Source of the DNA: UBA8752 sp040261275
GTDB lineage: Bacteria; Bacteroidota; Bacteroidia; Flavobacteriales_D; Sanyastnellaceae
Length of the DNA: 64,000 nucleotides
NCBI GenBank assembly: GCA_040261275.1
Contig: JBDQOI010000010.1
Coordinates: 8,681-72,680, forward strand
Direction of reading: 5' to 3'
Part shown: piece by piece, positions 1-9,405 of the stretch
Layout: each line of letters begins with the position of its first letter
Position numbering within the stretch: position 1 is the first letter of the stretch
Position numbers and translations under genes: made by a program
Notes under the pieces: model-generated
What the model was told of the DNA's origin: nothing
Databases searched by the model: none
What the model saw: the letters and a program-made list of their open reading frames with translations, nothing else

Positions 1-486
1 GGGCGCATGGGATACCTGCCGGAGCACAATCCGCTCTACCGTGAGATGTACGTCCGCGAGTTCCTGGACTTCATGACCGATTTGCACGGCACAAATGGCC
101 GCGCCGCGCGCGCCGAAAAAGTGGAGTCCATCATTGATCGCGTGGGGTTGGCACCCGAAGCACACAAGCGCATTTCCGCCCTCTCCAAAGGATACAAACA
201 GCGCGTAGGCCTCGCCCAAGCCATCCTGCACGATCCAGAGTTGCTCATCCTCGACGAGCCCACGTCGGGCCTCGACCCACTCCAACTCAAAGACATCCGC
301 ACCCTCATCCGCTCTTTCGGAGAGAACCGGACCGTCATCCTTTCGACCCACATCATGCAAGAGGTCGAAGCCATGTGCGACCGCGTCATCATGATCAAGC
401 AAGGTCGCATCATCGAAGACGCCCCCCTCGAAGACATCATGGCGCGCGGCGGACTTGAAGAGACCTTCAACGCCCTCGCGGGTTGA
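1..486 (+). CDS. gldA: GldA-type ABC transporter ATP-binding subunit, 5' truncated
   Basis: ATP-binding subunit of an ABC transporter. The open frame runs in from the window edge, so the ATG at 7 is probably internal; the Walker A region lies outside. Visible parts are GYLPEHNPLY near the start (typical of GldA after the Q-loop), a signature region reading LSKGYKQRVGLAQA, Walker B LLILDEP followed by TSGLDP, and the switch histidine in STHIMQE. In Flavobacterium GldA works with GldF and GldG and is needed for gliding. No partner gene is visible here. Other ABC ATPases of the CcmA/NatA type look similar, but the N-terminal motif and the other gld genes in the window favour GldA. Confidence 0.8.
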   Translation, partial: GRMGYLPEHNPLYREMYVREFLDFMTDLHGTNGRAARAEKVESIIDRVGLAPEAHKRISALSKGYKQRVGLAQAILHDPELLILDEPTSGLDPLQLKDIRTLIRSFGENRTVILSTHIMQEVEAMCDRVIMIKQGRIIEDAPLEDIMARGGLEETFNALAG

Positions 487-492
487 ATACGA

Positions 493-522
493 AGCGGCCC
501 GCCCCCGAGGGAGCAGGCCGCT
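493..522. terminator. Possible weak bidirectional terminator after gldA
   Basis: Inverted repeat AGCGGCC (493-499) / GGCCGCT (516-522) with a 16-base loop, placed between two convergent genes. There is no clear T-run on either side, so this is a weak call made mainly from position. Confidence 0.3.
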
Positions 523-547
523 ACTGAAATCTCTTCACGGCTATGGG

Positions 548-2170
548 TCAATGCTGCACCAGCACGCGGCTGCGCATCACACCCTCGTAAGTCCGCACCT
601 CGAGCACGTAAACTCCGGTAGGCCAAGCATTGCATGGGACCTCCATGGTCTGAAGTCCGTTGGAGACCCAACGGCCGACCCACCGACCATCCATCGTCCG
701 CACGACGGCCGATTCAATGCCGGCCTCCGCACGAATTCGGAAGATGTCCGCAGCGGGATTCGGGTAGACATCTAGAATCCGTTCCTGCTCGGCCACCACA
801 TTGATTGTCTGGCCCGGGAAAAGGATGTTGAGCACCAACTGCTGGCGCACCAGACCGTCCAAATCGATCATCAAGGTGTCGCAGTAAGTGGCAGTACACT
901 CGAGGAGGTTGCCGACCATCTGCGTGACAGTCAGGCAGACTTCGTAGTTCCCTACCTCATCGTAGGTATGGGTTGGATTCGGCTCGTCAGACTCGTTGCC
1001 ATCACCAAAGCTCCAGAAGTAGTAGGTGTCAGCCTCGGGCTCGTCCACATATGCGACGATGTTGTACGGCAGGGGCACACCATCCTCGTCGAGGGCCTGT
1101 TCGAATTCGAACTCGACCTCGCACTCGTTTTCGGCCTCCTGCTCTTCTTCTTCATCCTCCTCTTCTTCCTCGCCGTCTTCCTCATCTTCCTCATCCCACA
1201 AGTCCTCCAATTCTTCCAAGAGCATCTCGAGCTCCTCGCACGCCGCCTCACTTCCATCGGCGCAAGCCTCAATCAGTTCGAGCAAAGCGCACGCCGCCTC
1301 GACGTCAAAGTCTACTTCAAGGGTGTCAGCCGACGCGCAAATCTCTTCGAGCCACTCAATCAAAGCGTCCAACTCTTCATCATCGAACTCATCCTCATCA
1401 CCATCCTCTTCCTCGTCGTCATCCTCTTCTTCGTCATCCTCTTCCTCATCGTCCTCATCCTCGTCATCCCAGCCATCCATCAAGTCCCCGATGTACATGT
1501 CGACCTCCTCACAGGCCGCCTCGTCGCCTTCGCTGCAAGCCTCAATCAGTTCCAGGAAAGCGCACGCCTCCTCGACATCAAAGTCCACTTCAAGGCTGTC
1601 ACCCGACGCGCAAATCTCTTCGAGCCACTCGATCAAAGCATCGAGCTCTTCCTCGTCGAACTCGTCTCCTTCATCCTCTTCCTCGTCGTCCTCTTCCTCG
1701 TCGTCCTCTTCCTCTTCCTCCCAGCCATCCATCAGATCCCCGATGTACATGTCGACCTCCTCACAGGCCGCCTCGTCGCCTTCGTTGCACGCCTCAATCA
1801 GCTCCAGGAAGGCGCACGCCTCCTCGACATCAAAGTCCACTTCAAGGCTGTCTCCCGACGCGCAGATCTCTTCGAGCCACTCGATCAGTTCTGCCCAATC
1901 CTCACCATCCACCTCATCGTCATCGTCCCCTTCACAGTCGTCGAGATACTCGGAATTGGACACCCAGACGAAACTGAATGCCGAAGGAATGCAGGTGAAA
2001 TTCTCACACGGGTCATCCGATACAACGAGTTCCTCATAAGGTCCGTAGATGTTACCAGCGTCATCCTCGCAGCCATTCTGGGCGGCCAACGAGAAGCACA
2101 AGGCAAAGAGAAAACTGAAGGAAGCGAGGCGCTTCCAAGACACAATGAATGGAACGGAGGTTAAACTCAT
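548..2170 (-). CDS. T9SS-exported protein with three Cys4 modules, acidic linkers and a PKD-like domain
   Basis: Secreted protein of about 540 residues, function unknown. The ATG at 2170 was chosen over the upstream one at 2254 because it gives a clean signal peptide with a hydrophobic stretch ending SLAAQ. Next comes a Cys-containing N-terminal part, then three near-identical modules of about 57 residues (roughly 93-150, 178-234, 269-325). Each module carries four Cys and is joined to the next by runs made almost only of Asp and Glu. A PKD-like domain follows (FWSFGDGNESDEPNPTHTY, about 350-420). The C-terminus is a T9SS type A sorting domain (VYPNPAADIF... ending in VLVQH). The acidity suggests cation binding or a disordered surface spacer; that is inference. 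A terminator at 2256-2278 separates it from groEL, so it probably has its own promoter. Confidence 0.85.
   Translation of the reverse strand: MSLTSVPFIVSWKRLASFSFLFALCFSLAAQNGCEDDAGNIYGPYEELVVSDDPCENFTCIPSAFSFVWVSNSEYLDDCEGDDDDEVDGEDWAELIEWLEEICASGDSLEVDFDVEEACAFLELIEACNEGDEAACEEVDMYIGDLMDGWEEEEEDDEEEDDEEEDEGDEFDEEELDALIEWLEEICASGDSLEVDFDVEEACAFLELIEACSEGDEAACEEVDMYIGDLMDGWDDEDEDDEEEDDEEEDDDEEEDGDEDEFDDEELDALIEWLEEICASADTLEVDFDVEAACALLELIEACADGSEAACEELEMLLEELEDLWDEEDEEDGEEEEEDEEEEQEAENECEVEFEFEQALDEDGVPLPYNIVAYVDEPEADTYYFWSFGDGNESDEPNPTHTYDEVGNYEVCLTVTQMVGNLLECTATYCDTLMIDLDGLVRQQLVLNILFPGQTINVVAEQERILDVYPNPAADIFRIRAEAGIESAVVRTMDGRWVGRWVSNGLQTMEVPCNAWPTGVYVLEVRTYEGVMRSRVLVQH
1196..1894 (-). 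repeat. Three tandem 57-codon modules with acidic spacers
   Basis: Module copies lie at about 1721-1894, 1469-1639 and 1196-1366. Copies 1 and 2 differ at very few residues (for example Asn versus Ser in the EAC.EGDEAAC segment); copy 3 is more divergent. The shared core is LIEWLEEICAS, then LEVDFDVE, then AC..LELIEAC and EAACEE. The spacers are simple Asp/Glu codon repeats of different lengths, the kind of sequence that expands and contracts by slippage. Confidence 0.9.
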
Positions 2171-2255
2171 GGCGAGACCAATTTCGGCGAATTCAAAGAA
2201 AAAAACCCGCTCCAGACAAACTCTCGGAACGCCCAAAAGGTTGTCCTTAAACACG

Positions 2256-2278
2256 AAAAAGCCCCGCCGAAGCGGGGC
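2256..2278 (-). terminator. Rho-independent terminator of the groES-groEL transcript
   Basis: Stem GCCCCGC / GCGGGGC with loop CGAA (2261-2278). Reading the minus strand, it is followed by a T-run (complement of AAAAA at 2256-2260). It lies 43 bases after the groEL stop. Confidence 0.85.
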
Positions 2279-2320
2279 CTTTCCAAATGTTGATTCACTG
2301 TGTGAACCGCAGGGAAGCGC

Positions 2321-3959
<1,639 letters not shown>

Positions 3960-3995
3960 NNNGTTGAATGATTTGTTGGGTTAATTTCAATGGGT

Positions 3996-4271
3996 TCAGA
4001 GCACGGCGAGAATATCACTCTCGCGCATGATCATGTACTCCTCGTTTTCGAGAGAGAGCTCGGTGCCGGAATACTTTCCGTACAAAACGGTATCGCCGAC
4101 CTTGACGGTCATGGGCTCGTCCTTCTTGCCGTCACCTACAGCCACGACGGTGCCTTTCTGGGGCTTCTCCTTCGCGGTGTCAGGGATGATGATTCCGCTG
4201 GCGGTTGTCTCCTCCGCTGCGGCGGGCTCGACCACCACGCGGTCGGCCAGGGGCTTAATGTTTACAGACAT
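3996..4271 (-). CDS. groES: Co-chaperonin GroES
   Basis: 10 kDa co-chaperonin that caps the GroEL ring. The 91-residue product has the family landmarks: IKPLADRVVVEP at the N-terminus, a mobile loop region ETTASGIIIPDTAKEKPQ, GTVVAVGDG, and the C-terminal KYSGTELSLENEEYMIMRESDILAVL split across the usual last strands. Length matches the family (90-97). It lies directly upstream of groEL on the same strand. The leader upstream carries spaced TGACAA boxes that could be its heat-shock control site. Confidence 0.97.
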   Translation of the reverse strand: MSVNIKPLADRVVVEPAAAEETTASGIIIPDTAKEKPQKGTVVAVGDGKKDEPMTVKVGDTVLYGKYSGTELSLENEEYMIMRESDILAVL

Positions 4272-4354
4272 GTTGTGAACGGTTGATGGTAATAGTTATG
4301 CTTTGCCTGTGGCGCGAAGCAGATTGCGAATGTCGTGCCACTTCCTCACGGGGA

Positions 4355-4392
4355 TGACAACCCTGACAAAAAGGACAGTGGACCTGACAAAA
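4355..4392 (-). promoter_or_regulatory. Spaced TGACAA boxes upstream of groES (candidate operator)
   Basis: TGACAA occurs at 4355-4360, 4364-4369 and 4385-4390, and CCTGACAAAA is repeated exactly at 4362-4371 and 4383-4392, 21 bp apart (two helix turns). On the coding (minus) strand these read TTGTCA. No CIRCE-type inverted repeat is visible. A role in groES control is inference from position. Confidence 0.35.
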
Positions 4393-4407
4393 TGGGGACT
4401 CTCCAAC

Positions 4408-4442
4408 AAAAAAAATGTCAGCCCGCTGACAGGCTGACATTT
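4408..4442 (-). terminator. Rho-independent terminator of the secG transcript
   Basis: Perfect 10-bp stem AAATGTCAGC (4413-4422) / GCTGACATTT (4433-4442). Read on the minus strand, the hairpin runs into a T-run (complement of the A-run at 4408-4415). It lies 22 bases past the secG stop and isolates the groESL operon from secG. Confidence 0.85.
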
Positions 4443-4464
4443 CTTTGAGAAGTCGAACTCTTCG

Positions 4465-4785
4465 TTATTCCGCTGGTGCGGCCTGCTCCAGAGGAGCCGC
4501 AGCTTCAGTGGGGGTAGGCGCTACAAATTCTTCCTCTTCAAATCCCCCCGTGCTGGCCGCACCTTTTGAGAAAGCTCCGGTCGCACCGATGCACAAGACA
4601 AACAAAGCCACAGTGAGGTACCATGTGGACTTCTCCAGAAAATCCGTAGTGCGCTGAACGCCCCCAATTTTTCCGGCAGACTCGAATCCGGAAGCCAAAC
4701 CTGTGCCCTTCGGGTTCTGAACAAGGATCACCGCACCCAACAAAATGGCGATGATCAGGATGAGTACGAGAAGAATGTAACCCAT
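4465..4785 (-). CDS. secG: Preprotein translocase subunit SecG
   Basis: Small inner-membrane subunit of the SecYEG channel. The 106-residue product has two hydrophobic segments (about 2-22 and 52-72) with the SecG hallmark LVQNPKGTGLASGF between them, and then a cytoplasmic tail rich in Glu, Ala and Pro. The tail ends APLEQAAPAE and is longer than in Escherichia coli, as is common in Bacteroidota. It is last in the series lptE-like, TPR-like, secG, ending at a strong terminator. Confidence 0.93.
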   Translation of the reverse strand: MGYILLVLILIIAILLGAVILVQNPKGTGLASGFESAGKIGGVQRTTDFLEKSTWYLTVALFVLCIGATGAFSKGAASTGGFEEEEFVAPTPTEAAAPLEQAAPAE

Positions 4786-4841
4786 GATGTCAGTTTGTAT
4801 TGTTCTTCAATCCTTCGGAAACCAAGGGATGACAAGAGTTT

Positions 4842-5978
4842 TCAGTCATCCGCCCCTTTGCGTCCGAGCTTTTTGGATTGGGCGGCAAAATAAACGCTTT
4901 TCTCCGGGTATTTCAAGGCCAACAGCTTATAAGCGCGCCGCGCCCGTCCAATCTGCCCTTGGACCGCATAAATCCGGGCCATGGTTTCCGTGATGAGCGA
5001 AGCATCTTCGACCAAACTTTCCTTCGCCAATTCCTTGACCGAAGTGTGTTCCAATTCGGGTCGAACGGGGCCAATGGTAGGTTCATTCCGGATGAACAGG
5101 TCAATGAGGGCAGCCTGTTGATCCAACCCTGCTGCATCCGAGGGCAATTCAGGAGAAAAGTCCATCACCTCCTCCATCTTCTCGGCCGACCGGCGCAACA
5201 TTTCGGACGGCATTCGCGATTCCGCCACTTCCGCGAACCCGGTTACCTGACTGCGCTCGTAAGCCCATCGCGCCAAAGGCGACAGCTGCGCCACATCGAC
5301 ATTGGCAATGGGCTTGACCTCCTGCTGGGAATCGCGAACCCCACCCTTGCCGTGGACCTCATTTTCCGACTCCGACACGGATTCGGAACGCTTTTCCTGG
5401 CGCACCTCATCCAATTCGCGCTCGATGCTGCGTTCAATGGCCCCCAGAACCACTTCCCGGGCCAGTGTGCCCTCTTCCGGCACATCCACCTTGGGCCGGG
5501 GCGATTCTGCTTCTTCCTCTGGATCTTCCCCTCCCTCGGTTTGCGGTGTCACATCCCCTGCCCGCTCTTCGCCATCCTGCCCCTCGTGGTCCGCGCCTTT
5601 GTCATCCAACGGATTTTCCTCTGGGTGCCATTTCCATTTCAAAGCGTCCTCCACTTCGGGTTCCAAGGCTTCCACAGCCCGGGCAAAAGAGGCAATTTCC
5701 GCCTCGATTCCCGCTCTGAACATGAGATCAAACAAGCGTCCGGGCGCCGCGGAAAACACCGCAGCCTGGGCCAAACAATCCGCCGCAGACAGCGAACGCG
5801 TCTCCCTCGATGTCTTGGCCCGAAGCATGCGCCCCGCACCGAAAGCCGGATAGGCGGCAACCCACTGGTCCAATCGGTCATCCCAACCTTGCCAATTGGT
5901 GCTGGGAACAGCGTCGTTTCCGCCGCGCACCGCGTCCAGCAAATCTTTCAATTCAAGGGGGTCGGTCCGTTCCGTCAT
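4842..5978 (-). CDS. Hypothetical protein with a TPR-like C-terminus
   Basis: About 378 residues, no signal peptide seen. The start at 5978 (MTERTD) is preferred over the ATG at 6020, which would run into the preceding gene; it leaves a 19-base spacer. The middle is strongly acidic and low in complexity (repeated Glu/Asp/Pro around residues 135-200). The C-terminus has a helix pair like a tetratricopeptide repeat (IYAVQGQIGRARRAYKLL, then LKYPEKSVYFAAQ). The order lptE-like, this protein, secG is familiar from other Bacteroidota. The exact role is unknown; a scaffold or assembly role at the envelope is only a guess. Confidence 0.75.
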   Translation of the reverse strand: MTERTDPLELKDLLDAVRGGNDAVPSTNWQGWDDRLDQWVAAYPAFGAGRMLRAKTSRETRSLSAADCLAQAAVFSAAPGRLFDLMFRAGIEAEIASFARAVEALEPEVEDALKWKWHPEENPLDDKGADHEGQDGEERAGDVTPQTEGGEDPEEEAESPRPKVDVPEEGTLAREVVLGAIERSIERELDEVRQEKRSESVSESENEVHGKGGVRDSQQEVKPIANVDVAQLSPLARWAYERSQVTGFAEVAESRMPSEMLRRSAEKMEEVMDFSPELPSDAAGLDQQAALIDLFIRNEPTIGPVRPELEHTSVKELAKESLVEDASLITETMARIYAVQGQIGRARRAYKLLALKYPEKSVYFAAQSKKLGRKGADD

Positions 5979-5997
5979 CGTATCGCAATATGGGAAT

Positions 5998-6516
5998 TCA
6001 CCAATTGCCCAAGCTGGCATTGAACACCTCTTGCGTCAATTGCCCATTGATCTCCTCCACCAACTCCTGTTCTACGTCAAACAGGTCACTGGTCGCGGGA
6101 AAGTCAGCGAATCGACTGAAGGTGCGTTCAAAATCGAGGGAGGGGTCCAAGGTGTGTTCGTAGCGCAATTGGACTTGCATGGTCAATCGGTTCTGCGAAG
6201 CCACCTCTTGACCTCCCGCAACGGCACTCGTGCTCACATCATAGCCGACGATCCGGCCACTGAAACGCAAATCGCCCCCTTCCGCCACCCAGCGCAAGGT
6301 GCTTTGCCGTTGAATCATGTCTTTCAGCGCTTCGGTAAATTGTTGCCCCACCTCCGGCCCCGCCAAGGGCGCCACGGGCGTGAAATAATCCACAGAAAAT
6401 GTCTGGGCACCCCCGGTCTGCGCTCCGTAGGGCGTGTAGATCCCGCATCCCCAGGCAGTGGTGAGCAGGGTCAACACCACCGATCCCAGCCACAAGGCGT
6501 TCCCAGACCGCTTCAT
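5998..6516 (-). CDS. LptE-like lipoprotein (LPS assembly)
   Basis: Probable LPS-assembly lipoprotein. The 172-residue product begins with a signal peptide and a lipobox-like LTTAWGC, placing it on a membrane through a lipidated Cys near residue 24. After that come the features of Bacteroidota LptE-like proteins: IYTPYGA, FTEALKDMIQRQSTL, and SRFADFPATSDLFDVEQELVEEI near the C-terminus. In the outer membrane LptE plugs the LptD barrel and delivers LPS. Its start overlaps the stop of the sigma-54 activator by 4 bases (ATGA), so they are translationally coupled. The assignment is by motif and by gene order with secG and miaB. Confidence 0.8.
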   Translation of the reverse strand: MKRSGNALWLGSVVLTLLTTAWGCGIYTPYGAQTGGAQTFSVDYFTPVAPLAGPEVGQQFTEALKDMIQRQSTLRWVAEGGDLRFSGRIVGYDVSTSAVAGGQEVASQNRLTMQVQLRYEHTLDPSLDFERTFSRFADFPATSDLFDVEQELVEEINGQLTQEVFNASLGNW

Positions 6517-7763
6517 TTCAACCCGAATTCCTTGATTTTGCGGTACAAGGTGCGCTCGGATATACCGAGCTCCTCGGCCGCTTGTTTCCGCCGGTTCCTG
6601 TGCTTGACCAATGCCCGTTGAATCAACTCCCTCTCGCTGTCCATAAGAGACAACGACTCCTCCACTTCCTGCGACTCGTCGTAACCGTTGTCAGCGGCTT
6701 CATCCACATTCGTACCCCAGCCCTCATCTGCGCCTGTCCGTTCCGGAATCCTCAGGATGTCCGTCCCCTCTCGCTCCCCGAATACCCGGTTCACAAGCGA
6801 CTGGTCTTCTCTGGAGCCCGCATCGATTCGGCCCTCCTGAATCATTTTTAAAACCAATGATTTGAGGTCATTCAGATCCGACTTCATCTCAAAGAGAAGC
6901 TTGTACAGGATCTCCCGCTCGTTCATTCCAGGACCTGCTCCATCCGCGCCATCCCGGGGAAGGGTGGCCAAATCGCGTCGCGGCAATTCCGGCAGGTAAT
7001 CCAGCAGTCGATCGGCATCCACAGTGCGGTCCGTCTCGATGGCACTGATTTGCTCGGCGATATTTTTCAGCTGGCGGACGTTGCCGGGCCAGGGATAGCG
7101 CTGCAACAATTCCACTGCTTCGGGCCCTAGGCGGATCGGCGGCATGTGGTGCCTTTCACTGAAATCTCCTGTGAACTTGCGGAAGAGCAAATGGATATCC
7201 TCTCCCCGCTCCCGGAGGGGTGGAAGGAGCAAGGGCACTTGGTTCAATCGATAGAAAAGGTCCTCCCGGAACTTTCCAGCACCCATCGCCTTGTCAAAGT
7301 CGAGGTTGGTTGCCGCCACCACCCTCACATCGGTCTTGCGCACCTTCGAGGAACCCACGCGCATGTACTCGCCCGTCTCCAATACCCTGAGGAGCCGCGC
7401 CTGCGTCGCCATGGGCAATTCCCCTACCTCATCGAGAAAAATCGTCCCCCCATCCGCTTCTTCGAAATAGCCCTTGCGCGCTTCATGCGCTCCCGTAAAG
7501 CTGCCCTTTTCGTGCCCGAACAATTCGGAATCAATGGTGCCCTCAGGAATGGCGCCGCAATTCACGGCGATGTAATTCCCGTGCTTCCGGGCGCTGTTGT
7601 GGTGAATGATCTTCGGCAGCGCCTCCTTTCCCGTACCCGACTCACCACGCACCAGAACCGTAATGTCCGCTGGAGCCACCCGCGCGGCCGTGGCGAGGGC
7701 GCGCTCCAAACCGGGACTGTTGCCCACGATTCCGAATCGGCTCTTTAAAGACTGCAGGTTCAT
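6513..7763 (-). CDS. Sigma-54-dependent transcriptional activator without receiver domain
   Basis: AAA+ enhancer-binding activator of RNA polymerase carrying sigma-54. The 416-residue product starts directly with the AAA+ domain: Walker A GESGTGKE near residue 41, the sigma-54 contact loop as GSFTGA (Ser in place of the usual first Ala), Walker B GGTIFLDEVGEL, sensor I VVAATN, and the arginine finger region FREDLFYRLN. A C-terminal Fis-type helix-turn-helix follows (RKQAAEELGISERTLYRKIKEF, in part). There is no N-terminal sensor or receiver domain, so the input signal is unclear. It overlaps both miaB and the lptE-like gene by 4 bases, suggesting one transcript. Confidence 0.92.
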   Translation of the reverse strand: MNLQSLKSRFGIVGNSPGLERALATAARVAPADITVLVRGESGTGKEALPKIIHHNSARKHGNYIAVNCGAIPEGTIDSELFGHEKGSFTGAHEARKGYFEEADGGTIFLDEVGELPMATQARLLRVLETGEYMRVGSSKVRKTDVRVVAATNLDFDKAMGAGKFREDLFYRLNQVPLLLPPLRERGEDIHLLFRKFTGDFSERHHMPPIRLGPEAVELLQRYPWPGNVRQLKNIAEQISAIETDRTVDADRLLDYLPELPRRDLATLPRDGADGAGPGMNEREILYKLLFEMKSDLNDLKSLVLKMIQEGRIDAGSREDQSLVNRVFGEREGTDILRIPERTGADEGWGTNVDEAADNGYDESQEVEESLSLMDSERELIQRALVKHRNRRKQAAEELGISERTLYRKIKEFGLK

Positions 7764-9217
7764 GCGATGTACCCGGCCTCTTGCGCTTCGGCCTCTGCGA
7801 TGCGTTCGCCCCGCAATGTCACCGATGTGTGGTCGGTGGTGCGGACATAAACGTATTGACCCGGCTCGGCGTCGCCCTTCGGGAATACGATCACGCTGTT
7901 GTAGGTGTTTCGCCCCTGGAATTCCTCGGCATTCTTCTTGGATGGGCCTTCAACCAAAACGCGGAAGACCTTGCCGCATTGGGATGCCGTGCGCTCGCGG
8001 CTGTGCTCCTGCTGCAGGGCAATGATCTCCGACAGTCGCCGTCCCTTCTCTTCCTCCGGCACATCGTCCTCGAACTTCCGCTCTGCGAGGGTGCGGGGGC
8101 GCTCGCTGTACTTGTACATGTACGCCATCTCGTAGCGCACCTCCTTCATCAGGGAAAGGGTCTCCTCGTGTTCCTCCTTCGTCTCACCACAGAAACCGGC
8201 GATGACATCGGTACTGATGGCACAATCGGGCATGATGCGACGGATGGCCGCAATGCGGTCGAGGTACCATTCCCGGGTGTATCCGCGGTTCATCCGCTTC
8301 AGCACATCACTGTGGCCGGATTGGACCGGCAGGTGGATGTACTTGCAGAGATTGACCTTGCGCGCCATCACCTCAAGCACTTCATCGGTCATGTCCTTCG
8401 GATGCGAAGTGGAGAAGCGCACCCGCAAATCAGGATCGACATCCGAGACCAAATCCATCAGCTGGGCAAAGCGCACCACGGGCTGCTTCTCGTCCTTGAC
8501 ATTGCCTTTGGCATCCACGTTCCACTTGTACGAATCCACGTTCTGGCCGAGCAAGGTCACCTCGCGATAGCCTTTGGCGAACAGGTCACGCGCCTCGGCC
8601 ACGATGCTTTGAGGATCCCGGCTGCGCTCCCTTCCGCGGGTGAAAGGCACGACGCAGAAGCTGCACATGTTGTCACAGCCCCGCATGATGGAAATGAAGG
8701 CCGCCACTCCTTTGTCGTCGAGGCGAACCGGTTGGATTTCGGCGTAGGTCTCCTCGCGGCTGAGCAACGTGTTGACGGCTTTTTGCCCACCTTCGACCTC
8801 GTCCACCAGACGAGGGAGGTCGCGGTAGGCATCGGGTCCAACCACGAGGTCCACCAGCTTCTCCTCCTCGAGAAGCTGGTCACGCAGCCGCTCCGCCATG
8901 CACCCGAGGATGCCCACTTTCAATTTCGGGTTTTTACGCTTACCTCCCTTGAGGTGCTGCAGCCGATGGCGGATGCGCTGCTCCGCATTGTCGCGGATCG
9001 AACACGTATTGAGCAAAATGAGATCCGCCTCTTCCTGGTTCCGCGTAGTGGCATAGCCGGCATCGGTCAGGATGCTCGCCACAATCTCGCTGTCGCTGAA
9101 ATTCATTTGGCAGCCATAGCTCTCGAGGTACAGCTTCCGCCCTCCTTCTTTGCCTGAACGGGGACCTACGGCCTCGCCCTGACGCTGCTCATCAATCGTG
9201 TGGTTGCCGGGTCTCAT
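7760..9217 (-). CDS. miaB: tRNA-2-methylthio-N6-dimethylallyladenosine synthase MiaB
   Basis: Radical SAM methylthiotransferase that adds the 2-methylthio group to i6A37 of tRNAs. The 485-residue product has the three parts expected: an N-terminal cluster-binding domain with Cys residues in YGCQMN, LLNTCSIR and GILGCMAE; the radical SAM motif CDNMCSFC in RGCDNMCSFCVVPFTRGRE; and a C-terminal TRAM domain ending around VRTTDHTSVTLRGE. Length fits the family. It is the first gene of the minus-strand series and diverges from topA across a 188-base spacer in which I saw no clear promoter. Confidence 0.95.
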   Translation of the reverse strand: MRPGNHTIDEQRQGEAVGPRSGKEGGRKLYLESYGCQMNFSDSEIVASILTDAGYATTRNQEEADLILLNTCSIRDNAEQRIRHRLQHLKGGKRKNPKLKVGILGCMAERLRDQLLEEEKLVDLVVGPDAYRDLPRLVDEVEGGQKAVNTLLSREETYAEIQPVRLDDKGVAAFISIMRGCDNMCSFCVVPFTRGRERSRDPQSIVAEARDLFAKGYREVTLLGQNVDSYKWNVDAKGNVKDEKQPVVRFAQLMDLVSDVDPDLRVRFSTSHPKDMTDEVLEVMARKVNLCKYIHLPVQSGHSDVLKRMNRGYTREWYLDRIAAIRRIMPDCAISTDVIAGFCGETKEEHEETLSLMKEVRYEMAYMYKYSERPRTLAERKFEDDVPEEEKGRRLSEIIALQQEHSRERTASQCGKVFRVLVEGPSKKNAEEFQGRNTYNSVIVFPKGDAEPGQYVYVRTTDHTSVTLRGERIAEAEAQEAGYIA

Positions 9218-9405
9218 GCAGAAAAATCAAACGGTGAAGGACAAAACTAGGCCCAAACCTGACAACGTGTCAGTTCTGCATCGCCAAAATTTCTCCCGCC
9301 TACGGCGTAGCGTGACGTAACCAAATCGTCACATGACAAGTAGACCCCTGCCGCATCGGAAACCCAAACTTTGTCTTTTCCTTTGCCGACCCAATCCGCT
9401 AAAAC

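Noticed and set aside
968..2164. Long plus-strand open frames over the acidic repeat gene, including Ser-rich and Arg-rich ones
   Set aside because: They are mirror frames of the Asp/Glu codon repeats (GAG/GAC on one strand gives TCC, CTC and CGT on the other). They lack any known domain, and the minus-strand frame has a signal peptide and a T9SS tail.
4272..4412. CIRCE element upstream of groES
   Set aside because: No TTAGCACTC-N9-GAGTGCTAA-like inverted repeat is present; only TGACAA direct repeats are seen.
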